A stretch of DNA of 64,000 nt from Acetobacteraceae bacterium AT-5844 (GTDB lineage Bacteria > Pseudomonadota > Alphaproteobacteria > Acetobacterales > Acetobacteraceae), in the NCBI GenBank assembly GCA_000245075.1, contig JH600053.1, positions 79,753-143,752 of the forward strand, written 5' to 3'. The notes under the pieces are model-generated. The model did not search any database. It was not told where the DNA came from and worked only from the letters and a program-made list of their open reading frames with translations. A program made the translations under genes and the position numbers. Positions 25,541 to 34,914 of the stretch are shown here, one piece after another (within the stretch, counting starts at the first letter, position 1; the number at the start of each line of letters is the position of its first letter).

Positions 25541-26692
25541 GTGACACTACCTTCCGATACCCTGGAACAGCTTTTGGACACCGTCTCCCGCTTCGTGCGG
25601 GAGCAGTTGGTGCCCATGGAGCACCAGGTCGCAGATGATGATGCGATCCCCGACACCATCGTGGAAGCGATGCGGGAGATGGGCCTCTTCGGCCTTTCCA
25701 TCCCGGAGGCATATGGTGGGCTGGGGCTGACCATGGAGGAAGAGGTGCTGGTGGCCTTCGAGCTCGGCCAGACCTCTCCGGCGTTCCGGTCTCTCGTCGG
25801 CACCAATAACGGCATCGGCTCCCAGGGCATCATCATCGACGGCACTGAGGAACAGAAGCAGCGCTACCTGCCGCGCATGGCCTCCGGCGAGATCATCGGC
25901 TCCTTTGCGCTGACGGAGGCAGAGGCGGGCTCCGATGCCGGGTCGCTGCGGACGTCCGCGCGGCGCGAGGGCGATGAATATGTGCTGAACGGCACCAAAC
26001 GCTTCATCACCAATGCTCCACGTGCCGGCTTGTTCACCGTCTTTGCGCGCACGGACCCGCAGCAGCCGGGGGCACGCGGCGTCAGCGCCTTTCTGGTGGA
26101 TGCCGATACGCCAGGCATCACCCTGGGCCCGCCGGATAAGAAGATGGGGCAAAAGGGCGCCCATACCTGCGACGTCATCTTCGACGAGTGCCGCGTGCCG
26201 GCCTCCGCGCTGCTGGGCGGCAAGGAAGGCCAGGGCTTCCGCACGGCGATGAAGGTGCTGGATCGCGGCCGGCTGCATATCAGCGCTGTCTGCGTCGGCG
26301 TGGCCGAGCGTCTGATCAGGGACAGCCTGCGCTATGCGATGGAACGCAAGCAGTTCGGCCAACCACTGGCCGAGTTCCAACTCATCCAGGCCATGTTGGC
26401 CGATAGCCGCACGGAGGCCTATGCGGCCCGTTGCATGGTGATGGAAACCGCGCGCCGCAAGGATGCGGGGCTGGATGTCAGCACGGACGCCGCCTGCAGC
26501 AAGATGTTCGCCTCCGAGATGGTAGGAAGGGTGGCGGACCGGGCCGTCCAGATTCATGGCGGTGCCGGATACATTGCCGATTACGGCATCGAACGGTTCT
26601 ACCGCGACGTCCGGCTCTTCCGGATTTATGAAGGGACGACGCAAATCCAGCAGCTCGTCATCGCCCGGAACATGATCCGGGAGGTCGGCTGA
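25541..26692 (+). CDS. Acyl-CoA dehydrogenase (canonical MCAD/SCAD type)
   Basis: 383 residues from a GTG start after GAGCGAGAC. All family segments are canonical: FALTEAEAGSDAGSLRTSAR (FAD and substrate), NGTKRFITNAPRAGLFTVFA, YAMERKQFGQPLAEFQLIQA, IHGGAGYIADYGIERFYRDV and RIYEGTTQIQQLVIARNMI, where the Glu of YEGT is the catalytic base. It oxidises an acyl-CoA with FAD and passes electrons to ETF. Unlike the FadE pair at 9556/10739 it is a self-sufficient homotetramer type. It stands between amidohydrolase and serine-hydrolase genes, suggesting that the acyl part released there is oxidised further (inference). Confidence 0.94.
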   Translation: MTLPSDTLEQLLDTVSRFVREQLVPMEHQVADDDAIPDTIVEAMREMGLFGLSIPEAYGGLGLTMEEEVLVAFELGQTSPAFRSLVGTNNGIGSQGIIIDGTEEQKQRYLPRMASGEIIGSFALTEAEAGSDAGSLRTSARREGDEYVLNGTKRFITNAPRAGLFTVFARTDPQQPGARGVSAFLVDADTPGITLGPPDKKMGQKGAHTCDVIFDECRVPASALLGGKEGQGFRTAMKVLDRGRLHISAVCVGVAERLIRDSLRYAMERKQFGQPLAEFQLIQAMLADSRTEAYAARCMVMETARRKDAGLDVSTDAACSKMFASEMVGRVADRAVQIHGGAGYIADYGIERFYRDVRLFRIYEGTTQIQQLVIARNMIREVG

Positions 26693-26710
26693 CAGAGAAG
26701 GGCAGGCACC

Positions 26711-28270
26711 ATGCTCCGGCGTAGTCTTCTGACCATACCAGCCCTGGGCTGGGCCGCAGGAATGGCGCCGATGGCATGGGCAGCCGGCGACGACCTGCCA
26801 CCCCCGCGGACGCCCGGCATTCCGGTCCCCGCCGGGCAGATCGAAAAGGCGCTGGCCGGGCTGGACGGGCTGGCGCAGGCCATCATGGGCCGCAGTGGCA
26901 TACCCGGTCTTGCCGTGGCCGTCGTATATGAGGGGCGCACCGTCTACGCCAAAGGCTTCGGCCTGCGGCAATCCGGGGAAAGCGCGCCCGTCAATGCCGA
27001 GACGGTTTTTCCCCTCGCCTCGGTCTCCAAGCCTATCGGCGCTACGGTCGTGGCGGCCCAGGTGGGGAAGGGGGTGGTCGGTTGGGACACGCCAGTGGCG
27101 CGTTTCCTGCCGGACTTCGCGCTTTCCAACCCTGAAGTCAGCGCGCAGGTGACCATCGGCGATCTCTATGCCCATCGCTCCGGCCTGCCGGACCATGCCG
27201 GGGACGATCTGGAGGATATCGGCTTCGGGCGTGAAGAGGTGCTGCGGCGGCTGCGCTTCCTGCCCCTGGAGGCTTTCCGGTCGGGATACGCCTACACCAA
27301 TTTCGGCCTGACGGCTGCGGCCGAGGCTGTCGCCAGGGCCAGCGGCCAGGATTGGGCCGGCCTTTCGGCAGACCTCATCTACCATCCGCTTGGCATGAGC
27401 ACCGCCAGTTCGCGCTACGCCGATTTCGCCGCCAGACCTAATCGGGTGACGGGGCATGTGCGCCAAAATGGCCGTTTCGTGCCGGGCCCTCCGCGCACGC
27501 CCGATGCACAATCCCCGGCGGGGGGCGTCAGCGCCTCAGTGCTGGATGTGGCACGGTGGATGGCCATGGTGCTGGAGGGTGGCAAGGCCGACGGCCGTAG
27601 TGTCGTAGATGCCGAGGCGCTGCTGGCGGCGTTGACGCCGCGCAGCGTCAGCGGCCCGCCCGCCACGCCAGACAGCAGGACGGATTTCTATGGCTATGGC
27701 TTCGGTATCAGCGTTCAGCCCTCCGGTCGCGTCGCTCTGAGCCATTCCGGAGCATTTGAAGCCGGGGCGGCAACGGCATTGCTGATGCTGCCTTCCTTGC
27801 GGCTTGGTATTATTTCACTGAGCAATGCTATCCCTGTGGGCGCGGTGGAAGCCCTGAACATGGGCTTTGCCGATCTTGCTCAGTATGGCGAGAGCCGCCG
27901 CGATTGGTACGCCGCTTACAGCGCTGCCATGAGCAGCCTGATGGCTCCATTCGGTGAGCTTGCTCGGCAGCCACCTCCCGCAACGCCGGTCCCGCCGGGG
28001 CCTTTGGAACGGTATGCCGGGCGGTATGAAAGCGAATATGCAGGCTCCGCCGTCGTCAGTGTCACCCAAGGCCATCTGGAGCTGAAGCTGGGACCAGGCG
28101 ATTGGCGCGTGACGTTGCGGCATTGGGACGGCAACCGGTTTTGCTTCCCGGTCCCGCTGACGAACGCGGCGGAAGGCTCGATCTCCGTCGTGGACTTTAC
28201 CGCGGATGGAAATGAGCTGAGGGTCGAGTTGCTGGATACGGCTGGGCTGGGCCATTTCCGGCGCATTTGA
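26711..28270 (+). CDS. Beta-lactamase-fold serine hydrolase with C-terminal extension
   Basis: 519 residues. A signal peptide with RR near the start (MLRRSLLTIPALGWAAG) indicates export. The class C beta-lactamase/penicillin-binding fold shows SVSK as the SxxK motif (Ser104, Lys107), YTN (Tyr195, Asn197) and HSG in place of KTG (LSHSGAFEAG). The last ~100 residues (ERYAGRYESEYAGSAVVSVT) form a DUF3471-like beta domain found in D-aminopeptidase/esterase relatives. It probably cleaves a peptide, amide or ester outside the cytoplasm rather than antibiotics. It lies 18 bases after the dehydrogenase and 45 before the isoaspartyl peptidase. Confidence 0.9.
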   Translation: MLRRSLLTIPALGWAAGMAPMAWAAGDDLPPPRTPGIPVPAGQIEKALAGLDGLAQAIMGRSGIPGLAVAVVYEGRTVYAKGFGLRQSGESAPVNAETVFPLASVSKPIGATVVAAQVGKGVVGWDTPVARFLPDFALSNPEVSAQVTIGDLYAHRSGLPDHAGDDLEDIGFGREEVLRRLRFLPLEAFRSGYAYTNFGLTAAAEAVARASGQDWAGLSADLIYHPLGMSTASSRYADFAARPNRVTGHVRQNGRFVPGPPRTPDAQSPAGGVSASVLDVARWMAMVLEGGKADGRSVVDAEALLAALTPRSVSGPPATPDSRTDFYGYGFGISVQPSGRVALSHSGAFEAGAATALLMLPSLRLGIISLSNAIPVGAVEALNMGFADLAQYGESRRDWYAAYSAAMSSLMAPFGELARQPPPATPVPPGPLERYAGRYESEYAGSAVVSVTQGHLELKLGPGDWRVTLRHWDGNRFCFPVPLTNAAEGSISVVDFTADGNELRVELLDTAGLGHFRRI

Positions 28271-28315
28271 CCCTTGTGCATCCCTTCAGCTCAAATCTCG
28301 CCCGGAAATCCTCTC

Positions 28316-29263
28316 ATGAATGACAGCTTTGCCCTCGCTATTCATGGCGGCGCCGGCACCATGCGCCCTGAGGCTATGACCCCGGCCGCCGAGGCCGACT
28401 ACCATGCCGGGCTGCGGGACAGCCTCAGGGCGGGCCATGCCGTACTGCGCGCAGGCGGCACGGCGCTGGACGCGGTGACCGCGGCGGTCATGTCGCTCGA
28501 GGACAATCCGCTGTTCAATGCCGGCCGGGGCGCTGTCTTTACCCACGCCGGCCTCCAGGAGATGGACGCCGCGGTGATGACCGGGCAGGACCGCGCCGCC
28601 GGCGCAGTCGCCGGTATCTTTGGCCCCCGGAACCCGGTGCAGGCAGCGCGCGCCGTCATGGAGCATTCGGAGCACGTCTTCCTTATTGGGCAGGGAGCTC
28701 TGGATTTCTGCCGCAACCAGGGGCTGCCTTTCGCGCCTCCAGACTATTTCTACACCGAACGGCGATGGGAGGCATTGCAGGCCGAACTTGCCCGGCAGGC
28801 CGTCTCCGGTGCCGACACACGCGATGACGCGGCAAAACACGGCACTGTCGGTGCCGTGGCACGCGACTGCCTCGGCAATCTCGCCGCCGCCACCTCGACC
28901 GGCGGCATGACCGCGAAGCTGCCTGGCCGGGTTGGAGACAGCCCTGTCTTCGGCGCCGGCACCTGGGCGGATAATGCGAGCTGCGCCATCTCCGCGACGG
29001 GTCACGGCGAATTCTTTATCCGTTGGGCTGCAGCGCATGAGGTTGCCGCCCGTATGCGCCTGCGGGGTGACACACTGGAGGCAGCGGCCGAAGAGGTGGT
29101 GGCGGAGCTGGGGCGGGTCGGTGGTTCAGGCGGGCTCATCGCCATTGATGCCGCAGGCCGGATCGCCCTGCCGTTCAACAGCCAGGGCATGTATCGCGGG
29201 AGGATCGGGACGGACGGCATCCCACACACAGGCATTTATCGGGAGGCCCTGCAGGTGGAATAG
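28316..29263 (+). CDS. iaaA: Isoaspartyl peptidase / plant-type L-asparaginase
   Basis: 315 residues, the usual size of this Ntn-hydrolase. The N-terminus FALAIHGGAGTMRPEAMTPA, the NPLFNAGRGAVFT loop and the autoprocessing site KHGTVGAVARD (Thr177, which becomes the nucleophile after self-cleavage) are all present, with STGGMTAKLPGRVGDSPVFG behind it. It hydrolyses beta-aspartyl dipeptides and asparagine. ATG 28316 is chosen over an upstream in-frame start because it gives the family N-terminus. It is the last gene of the plus-strand peptidase run and fits the peptide/amide theme. Confidence 0.95.
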   Translation: MNDSFALAIHGGAGTMRPEAMTPAAEADYHAGLRDSLRAGHAVLRAGGTALDAVTAAVMSLEDNPLFNAGRGAVFTHAGLQEMDAAVMTGQDRAAGAVAGIFGPRNPVQAARAVMEHSEHVFLIGQGALDFCRNQGLPFAPPDYFYTERRWEALQAELARQAVSGADTRDDAAKHGTVGAVARDCLGNLAAATSTGGMTAKLPGRVGDSPVFGAGTWADNASCAISATGHGEFFIRWAAAHEVAARMRLRGDTLEAAAEEVVAELGRVGGSGGLIAIDAAGRIALPFNSQGMYRGRIGTDGIPHTGIYREALQVE

Positions 29264-29374
29264 CCTGCGACACCCATATCTGGATTTGAAAGCAAGCACC
29301 GGAGTGTGCCCTCGGTCGTCCCTCCGTACATATCGGGTCATCAAGACGATCAGAGGATCGAGAGGACCTTCGCC

Positions 29375-30460
29375 ATGGTGAAGACCGACCACACCCTGGA
29401 TATGGACATGACCGTAACCGACCGGGACCCTCGCTGGGCAGCGGTGATGCGGCGGGACCGGGAAGCGGATGGCAGCTTCGTCTATGCCGTCCGCACAACC
29501 GGCGTGTACTGCCGCCCCTCCTGCCCCTCGCGGCTGGCGAAGCCGCAGAATGTCGAACTTTTCGCCGATGGCGCGACCGCCCGGCAAGCCGGCTACCGCC
29601 CCTGCATGCGCTGCAGGCCAGAGCAGGAAGCGCTACCGGCCCAGCACGCCGCGCTTGTCGCCGAGGCTTGCCGTGTCATCGAAGCGGCCGAGGTTGCGCC
29701 CTCGCTGGAGGCGCTGGCGGAACAGGCCGGGCTCAGCCCGTCCCACTTCCACCGGATATTCAAGCTCGTCACCGGGCTGACGCCCAAGGCCTATAGCCAT
29801 GCCCATCGGGCACAGCGCGTGCGGCAGGAACTGGACGACCCACAGACCAGCGTAACCTCGGCCATCTATGGCGCGGGCTTCAACTCCAACGGCCGCTTCT
29901 ATGAAGCGGTAGGTGAAGTGCTGGGCATGACGCCCACCGCCTATCGTAATGGCGGCGCCAATGCCGAGATCCGTTTCGCGGTGGGGGAATGTTCGCTGGG
30001 CTCCATTCTCGTGGCCCGTAGCGAGAGGGGCATTTGTGCCATTCTGCTCGGAGATGACCCGGACATTCTGATCCGCGATTTGCAGGACCGGTTCCCCAAA
30101 GCCCATCTCATCGGCGGCGACCCAGCCTTCGAAATGCTGGTGGCAAAGGTGGTGGGCTTCGTGGAAGCGCCTGGCCTTGGCCTGGATCTGCCGCTTGACG
30201 TGCGAGGCACAGCCTTCCAGCAGAGGGTGTGGCAGGCGTTGCGGCAGGTGCCGGCGGGCACGACCGTCAGCTATGCTGATATCGCCCAGAGGATTGGCAT
30301 GCCCAAGGCCGTCCGGGCGGTGGCGCAAGCCTGTGGCGCGAACGCGCTGGCGGTTGCCATTCCCTGCCACCGGGTTGTGCGGCATGACGGTGCTTTGTCC
30401 GGCTATCGATGGGGCGTTGAACGGAAGCAGGCGCTGCTTCGGAAGGAAGGCGCCCGATGA
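29375..30460 (+). CDS. ada: Ada: bifunctional alkyl-DNA repair protein and regulator
   Basis: 361 residues with the full Ada layout. The N-terminal Zn/methyl-phosphotriester domain has Cys46, Cys50, Cys77 and Cys80 (GVYCRPSCPSR, PCMRCRP). An AraC-type helix-turn-helix follows (~95-185; LEALAEQAGLSPSHFHRIFK). The O6-alkylguanine transferase domain carries IPCHRVV (Cys331). It repairs phosphotriesters and O6-methylguanine; self-methylation turns it into an activator of the adaptive response. It heads a tight operon with a 2OG oxygenase (4-base overlap), alkB and ogt, and probably activates its own promoter in 29264-29374. Confidence 0.96.
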   Translation: MVKTDHTLDMDMTVTDRDPRWAAVMRRDREADGSFVYAVRTTGVYCRPSCPSRLAKPQNVELFADGATARQAGYRPCMRCRPEQEALPAQHAALVAEACRVIEAAEVAPSLEALAEQAGLSPSHFHRIFKLVTGLTPKAYSHAHRAQRVRQELDDPQTSVTSAIYGAGFNSNGRFYEAVGEVLGMTPTAYRNGGANAEIRFAVGECSLGSILVARSERGICAILLGDDPDILIRDLQDRFPKAHLIGGDPAFEMLVAKVVGFVEAPGLGLDLPLDVRGTAFQQRVWQALRQVPAGTTVSYADIAQRIGMPKAVRAVAQACGANALAVAIPCHRVVRHDGALSGYRWGVERKQALLRKEGAR

Positions 30461-31170
30461 GCGTCGCCCTCACGCCGCCGATCGAAGGGCTGGACTGGGC
30501 GGAAGCGACCCGGCAACTGGAGCAGGAGGGGGCCGCCCTGCTGCCCGGGCTACTGGACGCACCCCAATGCCGCGCCATGTCCGCGCTCTACGAGGACGAA
30601 CAGCATTTCCGCAGCCATATCATCATGGCGCGGCATGGTTTCGGGCGGGGGGAGTACCGGTATTTTCGCTACCCCCTGCCGCCGCTGATCGCGACGTGGC
30701 GCACCGAGCTTTATGCGCGGCTCGCGCCTGTGGCCAACCGCTGGAACGAGCGGATGGGAATTGAGACACGTTACCCGGCGAGTCACGCGGAGTTCCTGGC
30801 GCAGTGCCATGCAGCAGGGCAGGGCAGGCCGACGCCGTTGCTGCTTCAGTATGGCCCTGGTGATTATAATTGCCTGCACCAGGACCTCTACGGGGACCTC
30901 GCCTTTCCCATACAGGTCGCCATCCTGCTGTCCGAACCCGGTGAGGATTTCACCGGTGGCGAGTTCGTGCTGACGGAGCAAAGGCCCCGCATGCAGTCCA
31001 GGGTCGAGGTCATACCACTAAGACGCGGCGACGCCGTGGCCTTCGCCGTGCATCATCGCCCTGTGCAGGGGCAGCGCGGCAGCTATCGGGTGCAGATGCG
31101 GCACGGGGTGAGCCGGCTGCGCTCCGGCCAGCGGCACACATTGGGAATCATCTTCCATGACGCGCGTTAG
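30457..31170 (+). CDS. 2OG-Fe(II) oxygenase (prolyl-hydroxylase-like), in the ada operon
   Basis: 237 residues. The double-stranded beta-helix core shows the iron motif HxD in NCLHQDLYGDLAFP (His141, Asp143), then VAILLSEPGEDFTGGEFVLT, and the distal part GDAVAFAVHHRPVQGQRGSY with the third His and 2OG-binding Arg. It resembles the small 2OG oxygenases often placed between ada and alkB in proteobacteria; it is not AlkB itself, which is the next gene. Starts and ends overlap both neighbours (4 and 14 bases). A role in alkylation repair or a protein/RNA modification under the same stress is likely but unproven. Confidence 0.88.
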   Translation: MSVALTPPIEGLDWAEATRQLEQEGAALLPGLLDAPQCRAMSALYEDEQHFRSHIIMARHGFGRGEYRYFRYPLPPLIATWRTELYARLAPVANRWNERMGIETRYPASHAEFLAQCHAAGQGRPTPLLLQYGPGDYNCLHQDLYGDLAFPIQVAILLSEPGEDFTGGEFVLTEQRPRMQSRVEVIPLRRGDAVAFAVHHRPVQGQRGSYRVQMRHGVSRLRSGQRHTLGIIFHDAR

Positions 31171-31801
31171 GCGGCAGACGGGGCCAGGCCCACTTTTCGG
31201 CACCCCGCCGGGGCTGACATTGCTGCAAGGCTTCGCACTGCCGGCGGAGGACGCGTTGCTCGCCGGTATCGAGCAGGTCGTGCAGGCGGCACCCTTCCGC
31301 CACATGATCACCCCGGGTGGCTTCGCCATGTCCGTCGCGTTGACGAATTGCGGCGCTCTGGGCTGGGTCAGCGACCGGCGTGGCTATCGCTATCAGCCGA
31401 ACGACCCGGAAACCGGGCGGTTGTGGCCTGCCATGCCGGCCGCTTTCCTCGATCTGGCGCAGCGCGCGGCGGCGGCCGGAGGTTTTCCTGGCTTCACGCC
31501 CGATGCGTGTCTGATCAACAGATACACGCCCGGCGCGCGTCTCACCCTCCACCAGGACAAGAACGAGCGCGATTTCTCGGCGCCGATCGTGTCCGTGTCC
31601 CTGGGCTTGCCCGCAACCTTCCTGTTCGGGGGGCTGGAGCGGACCGACCCGCAGGATCGCGTCGCGCTGCATCACGGCGATGTCGTCGTCTGGGGCGGCC
31701 CGACGCGCCTTGCCTATCATGGCATCCTGCCGCTGAAGGAAGGGGACCACCCGCGACTGGGCCCCTGTCGCATCAATATGACTTTCCGGCTGGCCTCATG
31801 A
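31157..31801 (+). CDS. alkB: AlkB: oxidative DNA/RNA dealkylase
   Basis: 214 residues against 216 in E. coli, and the catalytic residues fall one position from the E. coli ones: His132 and Asp134 (LTLHQDKNE), His188 (LAYHGI), and the 2OG-binding Arg205 and Arg211 (CRINMTFR). The nucleotide-recognition lid (VSDRRGYRYQPNDP) is also present. It removes methyl groups from N1-methyladenine and N3-methylcytosine using Fe(II), O2 and 2-oxoglutarate. The gene overlaps the preceding oxygenase and, by four bases, ogt. Confidence 0.96.
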   Translation: MTRVRRQTGPGPLFGTPPGLTLLQGFALPAEDALLAGIEQVVQAAPFRHMITPGGFAMSVALTNCGALGWVSDRRGYRYQPNDPETGRLWPAMPAAFLDLAQRAAAAGGFPGFTPDACLINRYTPGARLTLHQDKNERDFSAPIVSVSLGLPATFLFGGLERTDPQDRVALHHGDVVVWGGPTRLAYHGILPLKEGDHPRLGPCRINMTFRLAS

Positions 31802-32319
31802 CGCTTTCCCTGACCGAGGAAGAGGTGCCGACCCCGCTCGGCGGCCTGATCCTGGTGACGGATGGCGAGGGCGCACTGCGCGCTGCGGAATGGGCGGATG
31901 GTCGGGAACGCCTGTCACGTCTCCTCGCACGGCAGTACGCCACAGAGAGCTACACCCTCTCGGCCCGGCGCGTCGCCGCACCGGTACGAAAAGCGCTGGC
32001 ATCCTATTTCGAGGGCGATACGGCCGCTTTAAGAGACGTAAAGCTCAGCACGGGCGGCACCCCGTTCCAGCGGAGGGTATGGGACGCGCTGCGGGACATT
32101 CCCGCCGGCGAGACGCTGAGCTACGGGGCGCTTGGGCTGCGCATCGGGCTGGCAGGGCATGCTCGCGCCATCGGCCACGCGAACGCCGCCAACCCTATCA
32201 ATATCGTCGTACCCTGCCATCGCCTGGTGGGCTCAGCCGGGCATTTGACAGGCTATGCCGGAGGAATAGAGCGCAAGCGCTGGCTGTTAGCCCATGAAGG
32301 GGCCGCCATACGGCGTTAG
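31798..32319 (+). CDS. ogt: Methylated-DNA-protein cysteine methyltransferase
   Basis: 173 residues. The C-terminal transferase domain has TPFQRRVWDALRDIPAGETL, the recognition helix with RAIGHANAANP, and the acceptor Cys140 in IVVPCHRLVG; GYAGGIERKRWLL closes the fold. It takes O6-methyl groups from guanine in a single-turnover reaction. Its ATG is inside the last codons of alkB. The operon therefore has two alkylguanine transferases, this one and the Ada C-terminal domain: one inducible sensor and one dedicated repair enzyme. Confidence 0.95.
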   Translation: MTLSLTEEEVPTPLGGLILVTDGEGALRAAEWADGRERLSRLLARQYATESYTLSARRVAAPVRKALASYFEGDTAALRDVKLSTGGTPFQRRVWDALRDIPAGETLSYGALGLRIGLAGHARAIGHANAANPINIVVPCHRLVGSAGHLTGYAGGIERKRWLLAHEGAAIRR

Positions 32320-32337
32320 GGTCCTGCCGTCGTGTTC

Positions 32338-32361
32338 ACGGTTTCCGCAGGCGGAAACCGT
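32338..32361. promoter_or_regulatory. 24-base palindrome between ogt and ligD
   Basis: Two perfect 11-base arms, ACGGTTTCCGC and its complement, are separated by AG. It lies 18 bases after the ogt stop and 66 bases before the ligD start. The short centre and lack of a T run favour a protein-binding operator for ligD-ku over an intrinsic terminator, though a 9-bp stem with a 6-base loop could also form in RNA. It is not an alphaproteobacterial LexA box (GTTC-N7-GTTC). Confidence 0.5.
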
Positions 32362-32427
32362 AACCTGTCCCAGGCTGTTTCAGAAGGAGGAGGAGGATCC
32401 TCCACCTCTGTGCCGAGGACCATCGCC

Positions 32428-34914
32428 ATGCCTGCCAGGACCCATGAGGATCCGCTCAGCCGGTATCGCGCGCGCCGCGACTTTACGCGAACCGCCGAGC
32501 CATCCGGTTCCAAATCCGCGCGCACACGGCGGCAAGCTTTGAGCTTTGTCGTCCAGAAGCATGATGCGACCCGCCTGCACTTCGATTTCCGCCTGGAACT
32601 GGATGGCACGCTGAAAAGTTGGGCGGTGACGCGCGGCCCGAGCCTGGACCCGGCGGACAAGCGTCTGGCTGTGCAGGTGGAAGATCACCCCCTGGACTAT
32701 GGGAGCTTCGAAGGAACCATCCCCAAGGGGGAATATGGTGGCGGCACTGTGATGCTGTGGGACCGCGGCACCTGGCGGAGCGAGGACCCCGATCCACAGG
32801 CTGCCCTTGAGAGCGGCAAGCTCAAATTCCACCTTGACGGCGAGCGTATGCGCGGCGGCTGGACGCTGGTACGGATGCGCGCCCGGAAGGGCGAGAAGAG
32901 CCCGCAATGGCTGCTCATCAAGGAGAATGACGAGGAAGCACGCCCGGGCGAAGGCGAGAGCCTGACCGAAAGCGAAACCCAGTCCGTCGCCTCCGGCCGT
33001 AGCATGGAAGAAATCGCCGGATCCTCTGCAGGCAAGGGGCCCCGCAAAACAAAGGGAAAGCCGACATCCGGCTTCATTCCGCCGCAGCTCTGCGCCAGTG
33101 CGGCCGCCGCGCCGCAGGGGGCGGAATGGGTCCATGAGGTGAAGCTCGACGGCTACCGCCTGCAAGCCCACATCCTCAATGGGGAAGCCCGGTTGTTAAC
33201 CCGCAACGGGCTGGACTGGACGCACCGTTTTCCGGAAACGGCCGCAGCACTGGCCGAGCTTCCCGATGCTGTCCTGGATGGAGAATTGATCGCGACTGAT
33301 AAGGAGGGGCACCCCGACTTCGCCGCATTGCTGGCTGAGATGGAGTCCGGTCATACGGAGACGCTACGCTTCATGGCGTTCGATCTCCTGACGTCTGGTG
33401 GCGAGGATCTTAGATCAGCCCCGCTGTCGGAGCGCAAAGCGGCTCTCCAGCGCCTGCTTCAGGGAGCGCCCGAAAGCATCAGTTATGTCGAGCATTTCAC
33501 GGCACCGGGTGAAGCCATTCTGCAATCCGCCTGCCGCATGGGACTGGAAGGCGTGGTCTCCAAGCGCGCGAAGGCACCCTATATTTCTGGCCGCAGCGAT
33601 GCCTGGGTGAAGACGAAGTGCCGGGGTAACGACGAGTTCGTCATAGGCGGCCACGCGACGGGCCCCAAGGGAAACATGACGCTGCTGCTAGGCGCATGGA
33701 GGGATGGTGCACTGGTCTATCTTGGCCGCGTGGGGTCCGGGATATCCGGAACACGCGCCAAGGCTCTTACACAACAGCTGAAACCGCTGAAGCGAAATTC
33801 GTCACCGTTCCAGACGGCGCTCAACGCTGCCGACAAGCGCCGTGCGCACTGGGTCGAGCCTCGGCTTGTGGCGGAGGTGGACTATGCCGGGTGGACCGGC
33901 GACGGCCGCATCCGCCAGGCATCCTTCAAGGGCGTGCGAGAGGACAAACCCGCGGAGAGCGTGACACCTCCGGGCCCGATTGCCGGGCAGGAACCGCCTC
34001 CTCTGCCAAAGCCGTCAAACGGCAACAGTATCGGTAGTATCCGGCTATCTCATCCGGAGAAATTGCTGTGGCCAGAAGAGGGTATCACCAAGCGCGATCT
34101 TGCCCAGTATTACGCCGATGTTGCGCCGCAGCTGCTGGCCTATGCTGGCGGGCGGATGGTTGCCCTGCTGCGGGCGCCGGACGGCATTAAGGGCCAGCGG
34201 TTTTTGCAAAGGCATCCAGGGGCCGGAACCTCCGCACTGGTGGGCAGGACCATGCTAGCCGGAGAGGACGACCCGTACCTGACTGTGGACACGCCTGAAG
34301 CTTTGGTGGCGCTGGCGCAGGCTGGCGTGTTGGAGATCCATCCCGGCGGTGCGATGGCGAAGGATGCGGAACGGCCGGACCGGCTTGTCTTCGATATCGA
34401 CCCCGATGAAGGCTTGCAATTCGAGGCCGTGATCGAGGCAGCGCTGGCGTTGAGGAAGCGGCTGGAGGCGCTGAGCCTGTCAGCCTTCGTCAAGACCACA
34501 GGAGGGAAGGGGCTGCATGTGGTGGTACCCCTGAAAGCTCGGGCTGCCTGGCCGGAAGCCAAAGACTTCTGCCACGCCCTGTGTGCGCTCATGGCTGAAG
34601 AAGAACCTTCCCGCTACACGACGGCCCTGGCCAAGAAGGCGCGTAAGGGCCGCATTTTTCTCGATTATCTGCGGAATGATCGTACGGCGACGGCTGTTGC
34701 CGCTTGGTCTCCTCGGGCGCGGCCCGGCGCCACGGTTTCCATGCCCCTCGCATGGGAGGAAGTCAGAAAAGGGCTCAATCCGAAGTCCTTCACCATTCGG
34801 ACGGCTTTGTCTCGTCTCGCAGATTCCGATCCGTGGTCCGGCTATCAGGCTGGCGCAAGACCGCTGCCCCAATTGCGAGGTAACCCGAGCTCGAAGAAGA
34901 GGAAGCAGGCATGA
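32428..34914 (+). CDS. ligD: LigD: multifunctional end-joining DNA ligase
   Basis: 828 residues in the order phosphoesterase - ligase - polymerase, as in Pseudomonas. The phosphoesterase domain (~35-175) has [13 protein letters not shown] and VEDHPLDYG with the metal-site His51, Asp59 and His87. The ATP-dependent ligase domain (~215-520) has the adenylated Lys239 in VKLDGYR. The primase-polymerase domain (~555-815) has [10 protein letters not shown] with the metal-binding Asp pair. It processes and seals double-strand breaks bound by Ku. ATG 32428 ([10 protein letters not shown]) is chosen because it leads directly into the conserved domain; an earlier in-frame ATG at 32332 would precede the palindrome. 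It overlaps ku by four bases. Confidence 0.95.
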   Translation: MPARTHEDPLSRYRARRDFTRTAEPSGSKSARTRRQALSFVVQKHDATRLHFDFRLELDGTLKSWAVTRGPSLDPADKRLAVQVEDHPLDYGSFEGTIPKGEYGGGTVMLWDRGTWRSEDPDPQAALESGKLKFHLDGERMRGGWTLVRMRARKGEKSPQWLLIKENDEEARPGEGESLTESETQSVASGRSMEEIAGSSAGKGPRKTKGKPTSGFIPPQLCASAAAAPQGAEWVHEVKLDGYRLQAHILNGEARLLTRNGLDWTHRFPETAAALAELPDAVLDGELIATDKEGHPDFAALLAEMESGHTETLRFMAFDLLTSGGEDLRSAPLSERKAALQRLLQGAPESISYVEHFTAPGEAILQSACRMGLEGVVSKRAKAPYISGRSDAWVKTKCRGNDEFVIGGHATGPKGNMTLLLGAWRDGALVYLGRVGSGISGTRAKALTQQLKPLKRNSSPFQTALNAADKRRAHWVEPRLVAEVDYAGWTGDGRIRQASFKGVREDKPAESVTPPGPIAGQEPPPLPKPSNGNSIGSIRLSHPEKLLWPEEGITKRDLAQYYADVAPQLLAYAGGRMVALLRAPDGIKGQRFLQRHPGAGTSALVGRTMLAGEDDPYLTVDTPEALVALAQAGVLEIHPGGAMAKDAERPDRLVFDIDPDEGLQFEAVIEAALALRKRLEALSLSAFVKTTGGKGLHVVVPLKARAAWPEAKDFCHALCALMAEEEPSRYTTALAKKARKGRIFLDYLRNDRTATAVAAWSPRARPGATVSMPLAWEEVRKGLNPKSFTIRTALSRLADSDPWSGYQAGARPLPQLRGNPSSKKRKQA

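Noticed and set aside
26711-28270. Serine hydrolase as an antibiotic-resistance beta-lactamase
   Set aside because: Although SxxK and YxN are present, the KTG box is HSG and there is a DUF3471-like tail, which fit esterase/aminopeptidase relatives rather than resistance enzymes.
32331-32345. GTTC near the ligD palindrome as a possible LexA box
   Set aside because: The second GTTC seven bases on is missing (CCGC instead), so it does not fit the alphaproteobacterial SOS consensus.
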